A stretch of DNA of 62,680 nucleotides from Arthrobacter subterraneus (lineage in GTDB: Bacteria; Actinomycetota; Actinomycetes; Actinomycetales; Micrococcaceae), in assembly GCF_900099735.1 (NCBI RefSeq), contig NZ_FNDT01000016.1:1-62680 (forward strand). Reading direction: 5' to 3'. The notes beneath the pieces are model-generated. The model was not told where the DNA came from. It was given only the letters and a program-made list of their open reading frames with translations, and searched no databases. The position numbers and the translations under genes are program-made. Every line of letters begins with the position of its first letter. The stretch's first letter is position 1. Positions 48,096 through 57,724 of the stretch are shown in pieces.

Positions 48096-49817
48096 TCAGT
48101 GGCGCTCAATCCAGACAGCGCTGTCCGGCTGCAGCGTCTGCCCGGCCACTGCATCCTCCGCGCTGGCCACAACGACGACGCCGGCGGGCAGCTCAATCGG
48201 TGCTTCACCCATGTTCGCCACCAGCAGGATGGACCCGTTGGTGAAGGCGACCACGCCGTCCTCGGGACGGTGCTCGGGCGCCCACTCGATTGATCCACGG
48301 CCGAGCAGCCGCCCGGAGCGCTCAGACAGGGCTGACTTCACCATCTCGTGAACCGATCCGGGTCGGCCCACCTGGACGTCCGCCGCGTACTCCGCGAAGG
48401 AGGCCGGCTGGGGCAGCCAGGGGGCGGCAGCGCCGTCGTCGTTGGTGGTGGTGAAGCCGAAACCGGGAGCGTCAGCCTTCCACGGAATGGGCACGCGGCA
48501 GCCGTCCCGGCCGCGCTCAACGCCCTCGGTGCGGAAGAACGCCGGGTCCTGACGGACGGCGTCGTCGAGCAGGGTGTGCTCTGGCAGGCCCAGCTCATCC
48601 CCCTGGTACAGGTAGGCCGAACCAGGGAGCGCCAGCATGGTGAGGATGCCCGCGCGGCCGCGGCGCAGCCCCAGGGCTTCATCGGGCTGCTCGTCCAGCG
48701 GGCCGACTCCCTTGGGAAGCTGTGTCGGATCCTGCAGGCCGAAGCGGGTGGTGTGCCGCACGGTGTCATGGTTGGACAGCACCCAGGTGCTCGGCGCCCC
48801 GACGTTGCCCGCCTGTGTGAGCGATTCGACGATGCTGGCGCTGAGCCGCCCGGCATCCCACCCGGCACGCAGAAAGTCGAAGTTGAACGCCTGCTGCATC
48901 TCGTCGGCGCGTACGTAGTGGAAGAGCCGCTCGGCCGGTTCCACCCAGGCTTCGGCGACGAGCATCCGGTCGCCGGGGTATTCGGACAGGACGCGGTTCC
49001 AGCTCCGGTAGATTGCGTGGACGCCCGGCTGATCGAAGTACGGCGGTGTGGGTTCCGTTGCGGTGGCTTCCTCGAGTGCGTCGGGGTTCTTCACATCGCC
49101 GACCATGCTCTCGCGGCCGGCCCAGTCGGGCAGGCCCTCGGCCTTGACCAGGCCGTGCGCCACGTCGATGCGGAAACCGTCAACACCCCGGTCAAGCCAG
49201 AACCGCAGGACGGAGATCATTTCATCGTGGACCTCGGGGTTCTCCCAGTTCAGGTCCGGCTGCTTGGTGTCGAACAGGTGCAGGTACCACTGGCCGTCAG
49301 CAACCCGCGTCCAGGCATTGCCGCCGAAGATCGACTGCCAATTGTTCGGGGGCAGTTCGCCGTTCTCGCCGCGCCCGTCCCGGAACATGTAGCGGTCGCG
49401 CTCGCGGGAACCCTTCGGGGCGGCCAGGGCAGCCTTGAACCACTCATGCTCATCGGAGGTGTGGTTCGGCACCAGGTCCACGATGACCTTCAGGCCACGC
49501 TGGTGCGCCTCGGCGAGCATGGTGTCGAAGTCGGCAAGCGTACCGAACCGGGGGTCAACGTCCCGGTAGTCGGCGACGTCGTATCCGGCGTCCGCCTGCG
49601 GTGACACATAGAAGGGGGAGAGCCAGACGGCGTTGACGCCGAGATTCTGCAGATACGGGAGCTTGCCGGTAATGCCGTGCAGGTCGCCCATGCCGTCGCC
49701 GTTACCGTCGGCGAAGGAGCGGGGGTAGATCTGGTAGATGACGGCGTCTTCCCACCAGGCAGTGCCGTGCCCGCCACCGACCGTGCGGCCGGGGGCGGAG
49801 AGGTCGGATGCAGTCAT
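48096..49817 (-). CDS. GH13 alpha-glucosidase
   Basis: The start at 49817 follows AGAGGAG and gives 573 residues. The GH13 barrel is clear: DAVIYQIYPRSFADGNGDG, GVNAVWLSPFY, VIVDLVPNHTSDEHEWF, the nucleophile in GVDGFRIDVAHG, the acid/base glutamate in MLVAEAWVEP and the aspartate in STWVLSNHDTVRH. With no signal peptide it cleaves small alpha-glucosides such as maltose, isomaltose or sucrose in the cytoplasm. It is divergent from an alpha-glucoside-type ABC transporter, with a LacI-type operator between them. Confidence 0.93.
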   Translation of the reverse strand: MTASDLSAPGRTVGGGHGTAWWEDAVIYQIYPRSFADGNGDGMGDLHGITGKLPYLQNLGVNAVWLSPFYVSPQADAGYDVADYRDVDPRFGTLADFDTMLAEAHQRGLKVIVDLVPNHTSDEHEWFKAALAAPKGSRERDRYMFRDGRGENGELPPNNWQSIFGGNAWTRVADGQWYLHLFDTKQPDLNWENPEVHDEMISVLRFWLDRGVDGFRIDVAHGLVKAEGLPDWAGRESMVGDVKNPDALEEATATEPTPPYFDQPGVHAIYRSWNRVLSEYPGDRMLVAEAWVEPAERLFHYVRADEMQQAFNFDFLRAGWDAGRLSASIVESLTQAGNVGAPSTWVLSNHDTVRHTTRFGLQDPTQLPKGVGPLDEQPDEALGLRRGRAGILTMLALPGSAYLYQGDELGLPEHTLLDDAVRQDPAFFRTEGVERGRDGCRVPIPWKADAPGFGFTTTNDDGAAAPWLPQPASFAEYAADVQVGRPGSVHEMVKSALSERSGRLLGRGSIEWAPEHRPEDGVVAFTNGSILLVANMGEAPIELPAGVVVVASAEDAVAGQTLQPDSAVWIERH

Positions 49818-49895
49818 GGGTCTCCTCTGCAGACTATGGATCACGATTCAGTATCGACGGGCCGGTCGGCCGGTCCCGGTGTTGCAGATCACAAC

Positions 49896-49907
49896 GTAAG
49901 CGCTTAC
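49896..49907. promoter_or_regulatory. LacI-type operator palindrome
   Basis: GTAAGCGCTTAC is a perfect 12-base palindrome with the central CG typical of LacI/GalR-family sites. It lies between the divergent GH13 and transporter genes and can control both; the LacI-family gene at 53326 is the likely partner. Confidence 0.8.
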
Positions 49908-49976
49908 TTTGATGATATCAAGAGGTGAGGCGGCGGAGTCCACTCAGTGTCCTGCTGCCCGACGAAGGAGTCATTC

Positions 49977-51329
49977 ATGGCGATTTTTCGCAAGAACAAA
50001 GCAGTGCTGCCGCTGGCTGCGCTCAGCGTACTGACGCTCGCGCTCTCTGCATGTGGAACGGGAGATGAGGGAGACGGAGGCGGCGGCGAAGAGCCGGCCG
50101 CCGACTGCGCCGCCTACGAAGAGTACGGAACCTTCGACGGCGAGGAGGTGAACGTCTACGCCACCATCGTCGACATCGAGGCTGAGCGGCTGGAGAACTC
50201 CTGGGCTGATTTCGCAGAGTGCACGGGCATCGAGGTTGTGTATGAAGGCTCGAAGGAATTCGAGACTCAGATCGGTGTCCGTTCCCAGGCCGGCAACCCG
50301 CCTGACATCGCGATCTTCCCCCAGCCCGGCCTGCTGGCCTCAGAGGTCGCCGGCGGTAACGTGCTGCCCGCTCCTGAGGCCGTCGAGGCTCTCACCGATG
50401 AGAACTGGTCTGAAGACTGGAAGGGTTACGGCACGGTCGATGACACCTTCTACGGCTCACCGATGCTTGCCAACGTGAAGGGTTACGTCTGGTACTCCCC
50501 GGCGACCTTCGAGGAGAACGGCTGGGAAATCCCCGAAACCCTCGACGAGATGATGACTCTGACCGAGGACATCGCGGCGGACGGCACGATGAAGCCATGG
50601 TGTGCGGGATTCGAGTCCGGTGAGGCCACAGGCTGGCCGGGTACCGACTGGGTTGAGGACTACGTTCTCCGCCAGGCAGGTCCAGAGGTCTATGACCAGT
50701 GGGTGAACCACGAAATCCCGTTCAACGATCCCCAGATCGTTGAGGCGTTCGATTCCGTCGGCGAGATCCTGAAGAACGAGGATTACGTCAACGGCGGCTT
50801 CGGAGATGTCCGCTCGATCCTGACAACCTCCTTCGCTGACGCGGGCCAGCCGGTCCTCGACGGCGAATGCGCCATGCACCACCAGGCGTCCTTCCAGGCA
50901 TCGAACTGGCCTGAGGGTACTGAAGTCGCCGAAGACGGCGACGTGTGGGCCTTTATGACGCCGGGCGTCGAGCCGGGTTCGAATGCAATCACCGGTGGCG
51001 GCGAGATTATTGCGGCGTACTCGGATGAGCCCGCGGTTGTGGCTTTCCAGACGTTCATGGCCTCTGCTGAATTCGCCAACAACCGGGTGGAGCAGGGAGG
51101 AGCCATCAGCGCCAACAAGGCACTCGATGCTTCGCTCGCGCAGAGCCCGCTGGACAAGCAATCGATCGAGCTGCTGCAGAGCGAGGACACCATCTTCCGT
51201 TTTGACGCCTCCGACCTGATGCCGGGTGCCGTGGGTTCCAACTCCTTCTGGAGCGGCATCGTGGAGTGGATCAACGGTACGCCGACCGAGGAAGTTGTAG
51301 ATTCCATCGAAGCCAGCTGGCCCCAGTAG
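49977..51329 (+). CDS. ABC transporter solute-binding lipoprotein, alpha-glucoside type
   Basis: From ATG 49977 the 450-residue protein has a lipoprotein signal ending in LTLALSAC, an acidic glycine-rich spacer and a class I binding-protein fold with VYATIVDIEAERLENSWADF, QAGNPPDIAIFPQPGLLASE, and GYVWYSPATFEENGWEIPET. The mature part resembles alpha-glucoside binding proteins (AglE type). It starts the transport operon and is separated from the first permease by a long hairpin, which often raises the level of the binding protein message. Confidence 0.85.
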   Translation: MAIFRKNKAVLPLAALSVLTLALSACGTGDEGDGGGGEEPAADCAAYEEYGTFDGEEVNVYATIVDIEAERLENSWADFAECTGIEVVYEGSKEFETQIGVRSQAGNPPDIAIFPQPGLLASEVAGGNVLPAPEAVEALTDENWSEDWKGYGTVDDTFYGSPMLANVKGYVWYSPATFEENGWEIPETLDEMMTLTEDIAADGTMKPWCAGFESGEATGWPGTDWVEDYVLRQAGPEVYDQWVNHEIPFNDPQIVEAFDSVGEILKNEDYVNGGFGDVRSILTTSFADAGQPVLDGECAMHHQASFQASNWPEGTEVAEDGDVWAFMTPGVEPGSNAITGGGEIIAAYSDEPAVVAFQTFMASAEFANNRVEQGGAISANKALDASLAQSPLDKQSIELLQSEDTIFRFDASDLMPGAVGSNSFWSGIVEWINGTPTEEVVDSIEASWPQ

Positions 51330-51337
51330 CGGTTTCA

Positions 51338-51375
51338 CAGGCCCGGCGTTCCACTGGTGTGGAACGCCGGGCCTG
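51338..51375 (+). terminator. 17-bp perfect hairpin between binding protein and permease genes
   Basis: CAGGCCCGGCGTTCCAC at 51338-51354 is inverted without mismatch at 51359-51375, with the tetraloop TGGT. No T run follows, so it more likely protects the upstream message or causes partial termination. Confidence 0.7.
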
Positions 51376-51409
51376 CCCCTGACATTCTTCGCACCAAGGA
51401 GGCTGCGCT

Positions 51410-52375
51410 ATGGAGGATCTCGGCGAGAAATTCCTGCAGGTGGTAATTGCCCTGGCTATCTTCGCCGCCATCATCGGATTCATCATGCTGCTGGTGGACC
51501 GGGCACCCAAATCTTTCCGTGACAAAGCGACGATCATTGGCTTCATGGCTCCGGCCGCGATCCTGCTCATCGTGGGCATGGTCTGGCCCGCAGCGCAGAC
51601 CACTTTCCTCGCATTCACCGACCGTAACGGCGCCATCAACGGTCTGGACAACTTCATCTGGATGTTCACCGACCCCTCGGCGCTGGTGACCCTCCGGAAC
51701 ACCGTACTGTGGGTGATTCTGGTCCCCACACTTTCGACGATCATCGGCCTTGTATACGCGGTGTTCATCGACAAGGCGCATGGAGAGCGCGTGCTGAAAG
51801 CTCTCGTATTCATGCCGATGGCCATTTCCATGGTCGGTGCAGGCATCATCTGGAACTTCATGTACGCCTACCGCGGCACAGGGCGGGAGCAGATCGGCCT
51901 CGTGAACCAGATCCTTGTCTGGTTCGGGGGCGAGCCGCGCCAGTTCCTGCTCGATGCGCCGGGTAACACCTTTTTCCTCATCGCCGTCATGGTGTGGATC
52001 CAGGTTGGGTTCGCCATGGTTATTCTCTCCGCCGCGATCAAGGGAATACCGGCGGATGTCATCGAAGCATCGCGGCTCGACGGGGCGAGTGCATGGCAAC
52101 AGTTCCGAAACATCACCATCCCGTCGATCCGCGGTGCCCTCGTGGTGGTGGTCACCACCATCACCATCATCACCCTGAAGGTCTTCGACATTGTGCGCAC
52201 CATGACGGCGGGCAATTTCGAGACGTCGGTCATCGCCAACGAGATGTATACCCAGGCGTTCCGCGCCAATGAGCCCGGCCGTGGAGCAGCGCTGGCACTG
52301 GTCCTTTTCCTGATGGTGCTGCCGGTAGTCATCTACAACGCCCGGGTACTCAAGAAGCAGAAGGAGATCCGATGA
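51410..52375 (+). CDS. ABC sugar permease, AglF-like
   Basis: The 321-residue protein has six membrane segments after an N-terminal hydrophobic part and the permease EAA loop IKGIPADVIEASRLDGASAW. Marks such as AINGLDNFIWMFTDPSALVT and VFIDKAHGERVLKALVFMPM fit alpha-glucoside permease subunits. ATG follows AAGGAGG. It overlaps the second permease by four bases. Confidence 0.88.
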   Translation: MEDLGEKFLQVVIALAIFAAIIGFIMLLVDRAPKSFRDKATIIGFMAPAAILLIVGMVWPAAQTTFLAFTDRNGAINGLDNFIWMFTDPSALVTLRNTVLWVILVPTLSTIIGLVYAVFIDKAHGERVLKALVFMPMAISMVGAGIIWNFMYAYRGTGREQIGLVNQILVWFGGEPRQFLLDAPGNTFFLIAVMVWIQVGFAMVILSAAIKGIPADVIEASRLDGASAWQQFRNITIPSIRGALVVVVTTITIITLKVFDIVRTMTAGNFETSVIANEMYTQAFRANEPGRGAALALVLFLMVLPVVIYNARVLKKQKEIR

Positions 52376-53319
52376 CTTCGACACCAGCCGTTCCGGTAAC
52401 GGTCGACGACAAGGGCGATCAACCGGTCCCGCCGATCACCCGCAGGGTGAAGCAGCGTCTGACCTCCCGCGGCGCCACGATCGCTGCGGTGATCATCGCC
52501 GTGATCTGGACCGTGCCGACTGCCGGACTGTTCATTTCCTCATTCAGGCCGGAGGAAAACCTCAACCGGGACGGTTGGTGGAACGTTTTCTCCAACTTTG
52601 AGTTCACGCTTGAGAACTACGCCGACGTGCTGGTCTCTGGCGGCAGCCAGTCGCCGAATCTCGGACAGTATTTCGTCAACTCCCTTGCCATTGTGATTCC
52701 GGGAACGCTCATCCCGCTCGTGGTTGCGTCCATGGCGGCCTACATTTTCGCGTGGAGCAACTTCCGCGGCAAGGACACGCTGTTTGTCTTCGTCTTCGCA
52801 CTGCAGATTATCCCGCTGCAGATGGCGCTGATTCCGCTGTTGACGTTGTTCGTGAACCTGAAGATCGGTGAGTTCCATGTGCTTCCGCCGGGTTCCTACG
52901 CACAGTTGTGGCTCGCGCACACGATCTTCGCCCTGCCTTTGGCCATCTTCCTCCTGCACAACTTCATCGCGGAAATCCCCGGTGAGGTTATTGAAGCAGC
53001 AAGGGTGGACGGTGCCGGGCACGCGACTATCTTCTGGCGGATCATCATTCCGCTGTCAGTTCCCGCGCTCGCTTCATACGCGATATTCCAGTTCCTGTGG
53101 GTCTGGAATGACCTCCTCGTGGCGCTTGTATTCTCGGGCGGTACAGGAGATGTCGCTCCGATCACGCAGCGGCTTGCAGAGCTGACCGGAACGCGCGGCG
53201 GGGAGTGGCATCGACTGACGGCTGGGGCGTTTGTCTCGATGGTCGTCCCGCTTATTGTCTTCTTCGGTCTGCAACGCTACTTTGTCCGCGGTCTTCTGGC
53301 TGGTGGCCTCAAGGGCTGA
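52372..53319 (+). CDS. ABC sugar permease, AglG-like
   Basis: The 315-residue protein pairs with the preceding permease. It has six membrane segments and the EAA loop EIPGEVIEAARVDGAGHATI. A soluble region with RPEENLNRDGWWNVFSNFEF is typical of alpha-glucoside AglG. No ABC ATPase gene follows, so the transporter probably uses a shared ATPase (MsiK-like) encoded elsewhere. The LacI gene starts six bases later. Confidence 0.88.
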   Translation: MTSTPAVPVTVDDKGDQPVPPITRRVKQRLTSRGATIAAVIIAVIWTVPTAGLFISSFRPEENLNRDGWWNVFSNFEFTLENYADVLVSGGSQSPNLGQYFVNSLAIVIPGTLIPLVVASMAAYIFAWSNFRGKDTLFVFVFALQIIPLQMALIPLLTLFVNLKIGEFHVLPPGSYAQLWLAHTIFALPLAIFLLHNFIAEIPGEVIEAARVDGAGHATIFWRIIIPLSVPALASYAIFQFLWVWNDLLVALVFSGGTGDVAPITQRLAELTGTRGGEWHRLTAGAFVSMVVPLIVFFGLQRYFVRGLLAGGLKG

Positions 53320-53325
53320 TGCAAC

Positions 53326-54336
53326 GTGACGGGCATCGAGGATGTCGCTGTAGCCACCGGAGTGTCCACCGCCACGGTTTCCCGCGCATTGCGGGGGCTG
53401 ACGGGGGTCTCGCCGGCCACCCGGGCGAAGGTCCTCACCGTCGCCCGGGAGCTGGGCTACGTGCCGTCGTCCTCCGCCTCCGGCCTGGCGTCGGGGCGGA
53501 CCATGGCCATGGGCGTCCTTCTTCCCTCCATCGAACGGTGGTATTTCTCGGCGATGCTGGACGGAATCGACCGGCAGCTGCGCACCGCGGGGTATGACCT
53601 GATCGTGTTCAGCCTGGGCGGGTTCGGCGGGAACCGGGAACGGGTGTTCCACCGCTCGATCCTCCGCAAACGCATCGATGCGCTGATCGTGATGTGCATG
53701 GAGCTGACCGAGGACGAGTACCGCTCCCTGAGGGATCTCGATTCGCCCACCATCGTGGTCGGCGGGAGCGTACGGGGCGTGCCGCACGTGAGCATCGACG
53801 ACCACGCCGCGGTGCGGGACGCCGTCGAGCATCTCATCGCGCTGGGACACACGCGTATTGGGCATGTGCGCGGCGGCGGCTCCTTCGGCATGCACTTTGA
53901 TGTGCCGCGCATCCGGAATGACGCCTTCAAGGAGACCATGGAAGCCCACGGGCTCCCGGTCCGGGAGGAGTGGTCCGTCTTCGGGGACTTCCGGTTCAAG
54001 GAGGCCAAGATTGCCGTTACGGCGATGCTCGCCGACGCCGCTGAACGTCCCACCGCCCTGTTCTGTTCATCGGACGAGATGGCGTTCGGGGCCCTGACCG
54101 CGGCGGCCGAGCTGGGAATCAGCGTTCCCGGGGAGTTGTCGGTGATCGGCATTGACGATCACGAGTTCGCTGATCCGATGGGCCTGACCACCGTCCGCCA
54201 GATGCCCGAGGAGCAGGGCGCCTACGCGGCCGAGCTCATGCTTGCTGAGCTGGAGGGGAAGAAGCTGGAGGGCGGGCCGGTGACGCAGCCGCATGAACTC
54301 ATCGAGCGCGCCTCGACCGGCCCGCCACTGCACTGA
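53326..54336 (+). CDS. LacI-family repressor of the alpha-glucoside locus
   Basis: Starting at a GTG, the 336-residue protein has the LacI headpiece TGIEDVAVATGVSTATVSRA with the hinge, and a periplasmic-binding-like effector domain with GVLLPSIERWYFSAMLDGID, DHAAVRDAVEHLIALGHTRI and SVIGIDDHEFADPMGLTTVR. It sits in the transport operon, which supports control by an alpha-glucoside through the palindrome at 49896-49907. Confidence 0.9.
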   Translation: MTGIEDVAVATGVSTATVSRALRGLTGVSPATRAKVLTVARELGYVPSSSASGLASGRTMAMGVLLPSIERWYFSAMLDGIDRQLRTAGYDLIVFSLGGFGGNRERVFHRSILRKRIDALIVMCMELTEDEYRSLRDLDSPTIVVGGSVRGVPHVSIDDHAAVRDAVEHLIALGHTRIGHVRGGGSFGMHFDVPRIRNDAFKETMEAHGLPVREEWSVFGDFRFKEAKIAVTAMLADAAERPTALFCSSDEMAFGALTAAAELGISVPGELSVIGIDDHEFADPMGLTTVRQMPEEQGAYAAELMLAELEGKKLEGGPVTQPHELIERASTGPPLH

Positions 54337-54362
54337 ACGGTACCGGCGTCTACGCTGGAGGA

Positions 54363-55091
54363 ATGGCTACCGAGCTCCTCTACCTTGACGATTTCAACGT
54401 GCTGACCGCTTCAGCCACCGTTACCGCCGTAACCGCGCTCGACGACGGCCGGACGGACATTGAACTGGACCGCACCTGCTTCTACCCCCGCGGCGGCGGA
54501 CAGGACTGGGACACCGGCACAATCCGCGCCGGAGACGACGCCTTTACCGTCCAGGAGGTGCGGCTCGACGAGCACCAGGTGGTGCACCACCTGGGTGAGG
54601 GAAATCTGTCGGTGGGTGCCGCCGTCGTACTGGAGGTTGATGCCGAGCAGCGGGCGGTGAATACCAGGCTCCACTCCGCGGGGCACATCGTGGACCTCGC
54701 GGTGGAGCGGCTCGGGTTGCCGTGGGTGCCCGGGAAGGGCGCGCACTATCCGCATATGTCCTTCGTGGAGTACAACGGTGAGCTGCCGGGTGACGCCGAG
54801 GAGATCCGGCAGCGCGTGGAGCAGGAGGTCACGGCCGTGATTGCCGAGGGCAGCCGCAACGAGATCCGCTTCATGCCGGTGGCCGAGATGGGCGATTACT
54901 GCCGGCACGTCCCGGACAATATCCCGACCAACAAGCCTGCCCGGATTGTGCTCTACAACGCGGATTTCGGCGTACCCTGCGGCGGAACCCATGTGCAGGA
55001 CGTTGCCGAGGTGGGGAAGCTCAACATCACAAAGGTCAGGTCGAAGAAGGGCATCACCAAGGTGTCCTACGCGGTGGATGGCATTAATTAG
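54363..55091 (+). CDS. AlaX-like alanyl-tRNA editing protein
   Basis: The 242-residue protein carries the editing-domain pattern of alanyl-tRNA synthetases: TCFYPRGGGQDWDTG, the zinc ligands in NTRLHSAGHIVDLAV and the CxxxH of VPCGGTHVQDVAEVGKLNIT. It clears mischarged Ser- or Gly-tRNA-Ala. GGAGGA lies directly before the ATG, closer than usual. Single gene, convergent and abutting the next. Confidence 0.9.
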   Translation: MATELLYLDDFNVLTASATVTAVTALDDGRTDIELDRTCFYPRGGGQDWDTGTIRAGDDAFTVQEVRLDEHQVVHHLGEGNLSVGAAVVLEVDAEQRAVNTRLHSAGHIVDLAVERLGLPWVPGKGAHYPHMSFVEYNGELPGDAEEIRQRVEQEVTAVIAEGSRNEIRFMPVAEMGDYCRHVPDNIPTNKPARIVLYNADFGVPCGGTHVQDVAEVGKLNITKVRSKKGITKVSYAVDGIN

Positions 55092-55940
55092 CTAGGAAGC
55101 GCGGGCAAGCTGGCGGATGGGGACCCACCGCGAAGCCAGCCGCCGGTATGCCGCGGCGGCGCCGGTCATGTCCGTTTCGGCGAGGCACTCGATGCCCATC
55201 CGTACGTCCATGGGGGACTCGTCGGGGAAGACGAGATCCGCCACCGGCCCGTAATCCAGTTCGACGACGGCGTCGCGGCGGAAGGTCTCCAGCCACTCGG
55301 TGATCTCGGTCAGTTCCTCCAGCAGGTCGAGCTCCGGTGCGGCGATGGCCAGGTTGGCCACTGCCCGCCGGGCCCGGTCGATGCACTCGCTGATGGTCAC
55401 GGAGACCCGGACGGTGTGGACCTCGCCGTCGTCGTCGATCACTTCCGTGAGGTCGTCCTCGTGGATGAGGACAAACCAGGCGAAGGGGACGCCCCAAGTG
55501 GCTGAGCGGGTGTGCAGCTTGGCGGTGGATTCGGTCAGTGTCTCCGGATCCAGTCTCGCCTGGTGCGCCTCACGGGCAACCTCGGGAAGGAGGACATCCA
55601 GGAGCGGGCCACGGATGGTCTGTTCCAAAGACTCGGCGGCCAGGAAAGTCCGGACGGCCAGCTGATTGGGGCAGTAGAACGGGGCGGTGGTGCCATTGCT
55701 GCGCGGGAAGTGCAGTACCCGCACCAGGTCCTGCGCATGGTGCGGAAAGGGATCCGACACCAGGCGCGTGATGCGCTGCAGCGCATCGGCGCGGTCAAGC
55801 TGCTCGGTGACGCGGCGCTCGCGGGTGCGCTGTTCCAGGATGGCCAGCTGCTGGGCATCGCTGAAGGCGTCCAGAGGCTCGTAGACCCGCAGGAAGGAAA
55901 CGTAGGGGAAACTGCGGCCCGCGCCCGGCACGTCCGCCAT
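55092..55940 (-). CDS. Conserved actinobacterial protein (DUF8083-like), unknown function
   Basis: The 282-residue soluble protein starts MADVPGAGRSFPYVSFLRVY and has conserved-looking stretches VLHFPRSNGTTAPFYCPNQL, WGVPFAWFVLIHEDDLTEVI and MDVRMGIECLAETDMTGAAA. The likely fold is helical with no catalytic motif that I recognise. It lies three bases after the exonuclease III gene, so the two are probably cotranscribed. Confidence 0.65.
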   Translation of the reverse strand: MADVPGAGRSFPYVSFLRVYEPLDAFSDAQQLAILEQRTRERRVTEQLDRADALQRITRLVSDPFPHHAQDLVRVLHFPRSNGTTAPFYCPNQLAVRTFLAAESLEQTIRGPLLDVLLPEVAREAHQARLDPETLTESTAKLHTRSATWGVPFAWFVLIHEDDLTEVIDDDGEVHTVRVSVTISECIDRARRAVANLAIAAPELDLLEELTEITEWLETFRRDAVVELDYGPVADLVFPDESPMDVRMGIECLAETDMTGAAAAYRRLASRWVPIRQLARAS

Positions 55941-55943
55941 GGG

Positions 55944-56744
55944 TCAGGCCAGCTCCACGATGACCGGTGCATGGTCGGAGGCGCCTTTGCCCTTGCGCTC
56001 CTCGCGGTCGATCGACGCCCCGTTCACGCGCTCGGCCAGGGCGGGGGAGGCGAGCACAAAGTCGATGCGCATTCCCATGCGCTTCGGGAAGCTCAGCTGC
56101 TTGTAGTCCCAGTAGGTGTACACGCCCGGTCCGGGAGTGTGCGGCCGGACAACGTCCGAGAAGCCCGAATCCTCGAAGGCGTGGAAGGCTGCGCGCTCGG
56201 GAGGGCTGACATGGGTGTAGCCGTTGTTGAGGAACAGGTCGATATCCCAGACATCCTCATCCCGGGGCGCGATGTTCCAGTCACCGGTCAGCGCAACCTG
56301 GGCCGACGGGTCGGATTCCAGCAGCCCCACGGCGTGCTTGCGCAGGAGCTCAAGCCATTCGATCTTGTACGCCATGTGCGGGTCACCGAGCGCGCGTCCG
56401 TTCGGCACGTACAGGCTCCACACCCGCACTCCGCCGCAGGTGGCGCCGATCGCTCGGGCTTCCTGGACCGGATCCGTGTCCTTGCCGAACACGGGCTGGC
56501 CGGGGAATGTCCGTTCAACGTCGGTCAGGCCCACGCGGGACGCTATGGCCACGCCGTTCCACTGGCTCACGCCGAAGTGCGCCACCTCGTAGCCGCTCTT
56601 CTCGAACATGTCCCAGGGAAAGTTGTCGTCCTTGCACTTGGTCTCCTGGATGGCAAGGACGTCCACATCGGAGCGGTCGAGCCACGCCTCCACACGGTCG
56701 GCACGGGCTCGGAGGGAATTGACGTTCCAGGTCGCAATCTTCAC
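55944..56744 (-). CDS. xthA: Exodeoxyribonuclease III
   Basis: The start is a GTG at 56744 giving VKIATWNVNSLRARADRVEA at the N-terminus, 266 residues; the longer upstream frame is not family-like. Catalytic marks are LAIQETKCKD, ALTGDWNIAPRDEDVW, MRIDFVLAS and the terminal ASDHAPVIVEL. It removes damaged or abasic 3' ends and acts in base excision repair. It is followed by the DUF8083-like gene. Confidence 0.94.
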   Translation of the reverse strand: MKIATWNVNSLRARADRVEAWLDRSDVDVLAIQETKCKDDNFPWDMFEKSGYEVAHFGVSQWNGVAIASRVGLTDVERTFPGQPVFGKDTDPVQEARAIGATCGGVRVWSLYVPNGRALGDPHMAYKIEWLELLRKHAVGLLESDPSAQVALTGDWNIAPRDEDVWDIDLFLNNGYTHVSPPERAAFHAFEDSGFSDVVRPHTPGPGVYTYWDYKQLSFPKRMGMRIDFVLASPALAERVNGASIDREERKGKGASDHAPVIVELA

Positions 56745-56818
56745 AGTGGCTACGTTACCCAATTGGCGGGTGATGCTGATAAGCGTTCCGACCCGTGCCA
56801 CGGCCCGGAATCAGCGGT

Positions 56819-57646
56819 TCAGTGCTGCCGCCACCACGAGTCGTGGATGGTCACCGGAACCGTGCGCTTGTGACGGGTCATCAGGTAGCGGCGTTCGATG
56901 AGCTGTGCCGCTTCCTCCGGGACGTCCCTGCCCTCGAGGTAGTCGTCGATCTCGTTGTAGGTGAGGCCCAGTTCGTGTTCGTCGGTCTGGCCGGGCTTTT
57001 CATCGAGCAGATCGGCGGTGGGGATCTTGTTGTAGAGGCGTTCCTCGGCGCCGAGGTCCTTGAGGAGCTGGCGGTTCTGACGCTTGTTCAGCCCGAACAG
57101 GGGCAGGATGTCCGCTCCGCCGTCGCCGTATTTCGTAAAGAAACCGGTGACCGATTCCGCGCCGTGGTCAGTACCGATGACCAGCAGGTTGTCGTCGCCG
57201 GCGAGCGCGTACTGGGCCACCATGCGGACGCGCGCCTTGACGTTGCCCTTGTTGAAGTCGGACATTTCGTTGCTTGCGGCGGCCGCGAATTCCCGCTGGA
57301 AACCGTCGACGGCGGGAGCAACGTTGTAGACCACTGACCGGTCAGGCTGGATGAACGCCAGGGCGGCCTGGGCGTCGTCCTCGTCATGCTGCACGTTGTA
57401 TGGGAGGCGGGCGGCCACGAAGGCGGCGTCCGCGCCGTCGGCCCGCAGTTCCTCCGCCGCCATCTGGGCGAGTTTTCCGGCGAGGGTGGAGTCAAGGCCG
57501 CCGCTGATCCCGAGCACAAAGCCCTTGGTCCCGCTGGCCCGGACGTAGTCCTTCAGGAAGTCCACGCGCCGGCGGATCTCTTCCGCTGTGTCGATGGTGG
57601 GGCGTACGCCCATTTCGTCGATGATCTTCGCCTGGAGTTCACGCAT
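56819..57646 (-). CDS. nadE: NH3-dependent NAD synthetase
   Basis: From ATG 57646 the protein has 275 residues: [20 protein letters not shown], the ATP pyrophosphatase loop [21 protein letters not shown]-type turn replaced by [28 protein letters not shown] and the C-terminal [16 protein letters not shown]. It amidates deamido-NAD with ammonia. The short length without glutaminase domain shows the ammonia-dependent type. An extended frame to 57718 would run into a palindrome and is rejected. Confidence 0.95.
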   Translation of the reverse strand: MRELQAKIIDEMGVRPTIDTAEEIRRRVDFLKDYVRASGTKGFVLGISGGLDSTLAGKLAQMAAEELRADGADAAFVAARLPYNVQHDEDDAQAALAFIQPDRSVVYNVAPAVDGFQREFAAAASNEMSDFNKGNVKARVRMVAQYALAGDDNLLVIGTDHGAESVTGFFTKYGDGGADILPLFGLNKRQNRQLLKDLGAEERLYNKIPTADLLDEKPGQTDEHELGLTYNEIDDYLEGRDVPEEAAQLIERRYLMTRHKRTVPVTIHDSWWRQH

Positions 57647-57661
57647 ACGGCCCACGTTACT

Positions 57662-57724
57662 AAGTTTTTGTCGCCGATCTGCCGTTATAACGCGTTCAAA
57701 GCAGCAGATCGGCGACAAAAACTT
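57662..57724. repeat. 63-bp palindrome with perfect 21-bp arms
   Basis: The arm 57662-57682 (starting AAGTTTTTGTCGCC) is inverted without mismatch at 57704-57724; the 21-base loop itself begins with the palindrome CGTTATAACG (57683-57692). It lies upstream of nadE and downstream of the sugar isomerase gene, so it may end the latter transcript. A run of ten G (57727-57736) follows. Confidence 0.85.
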
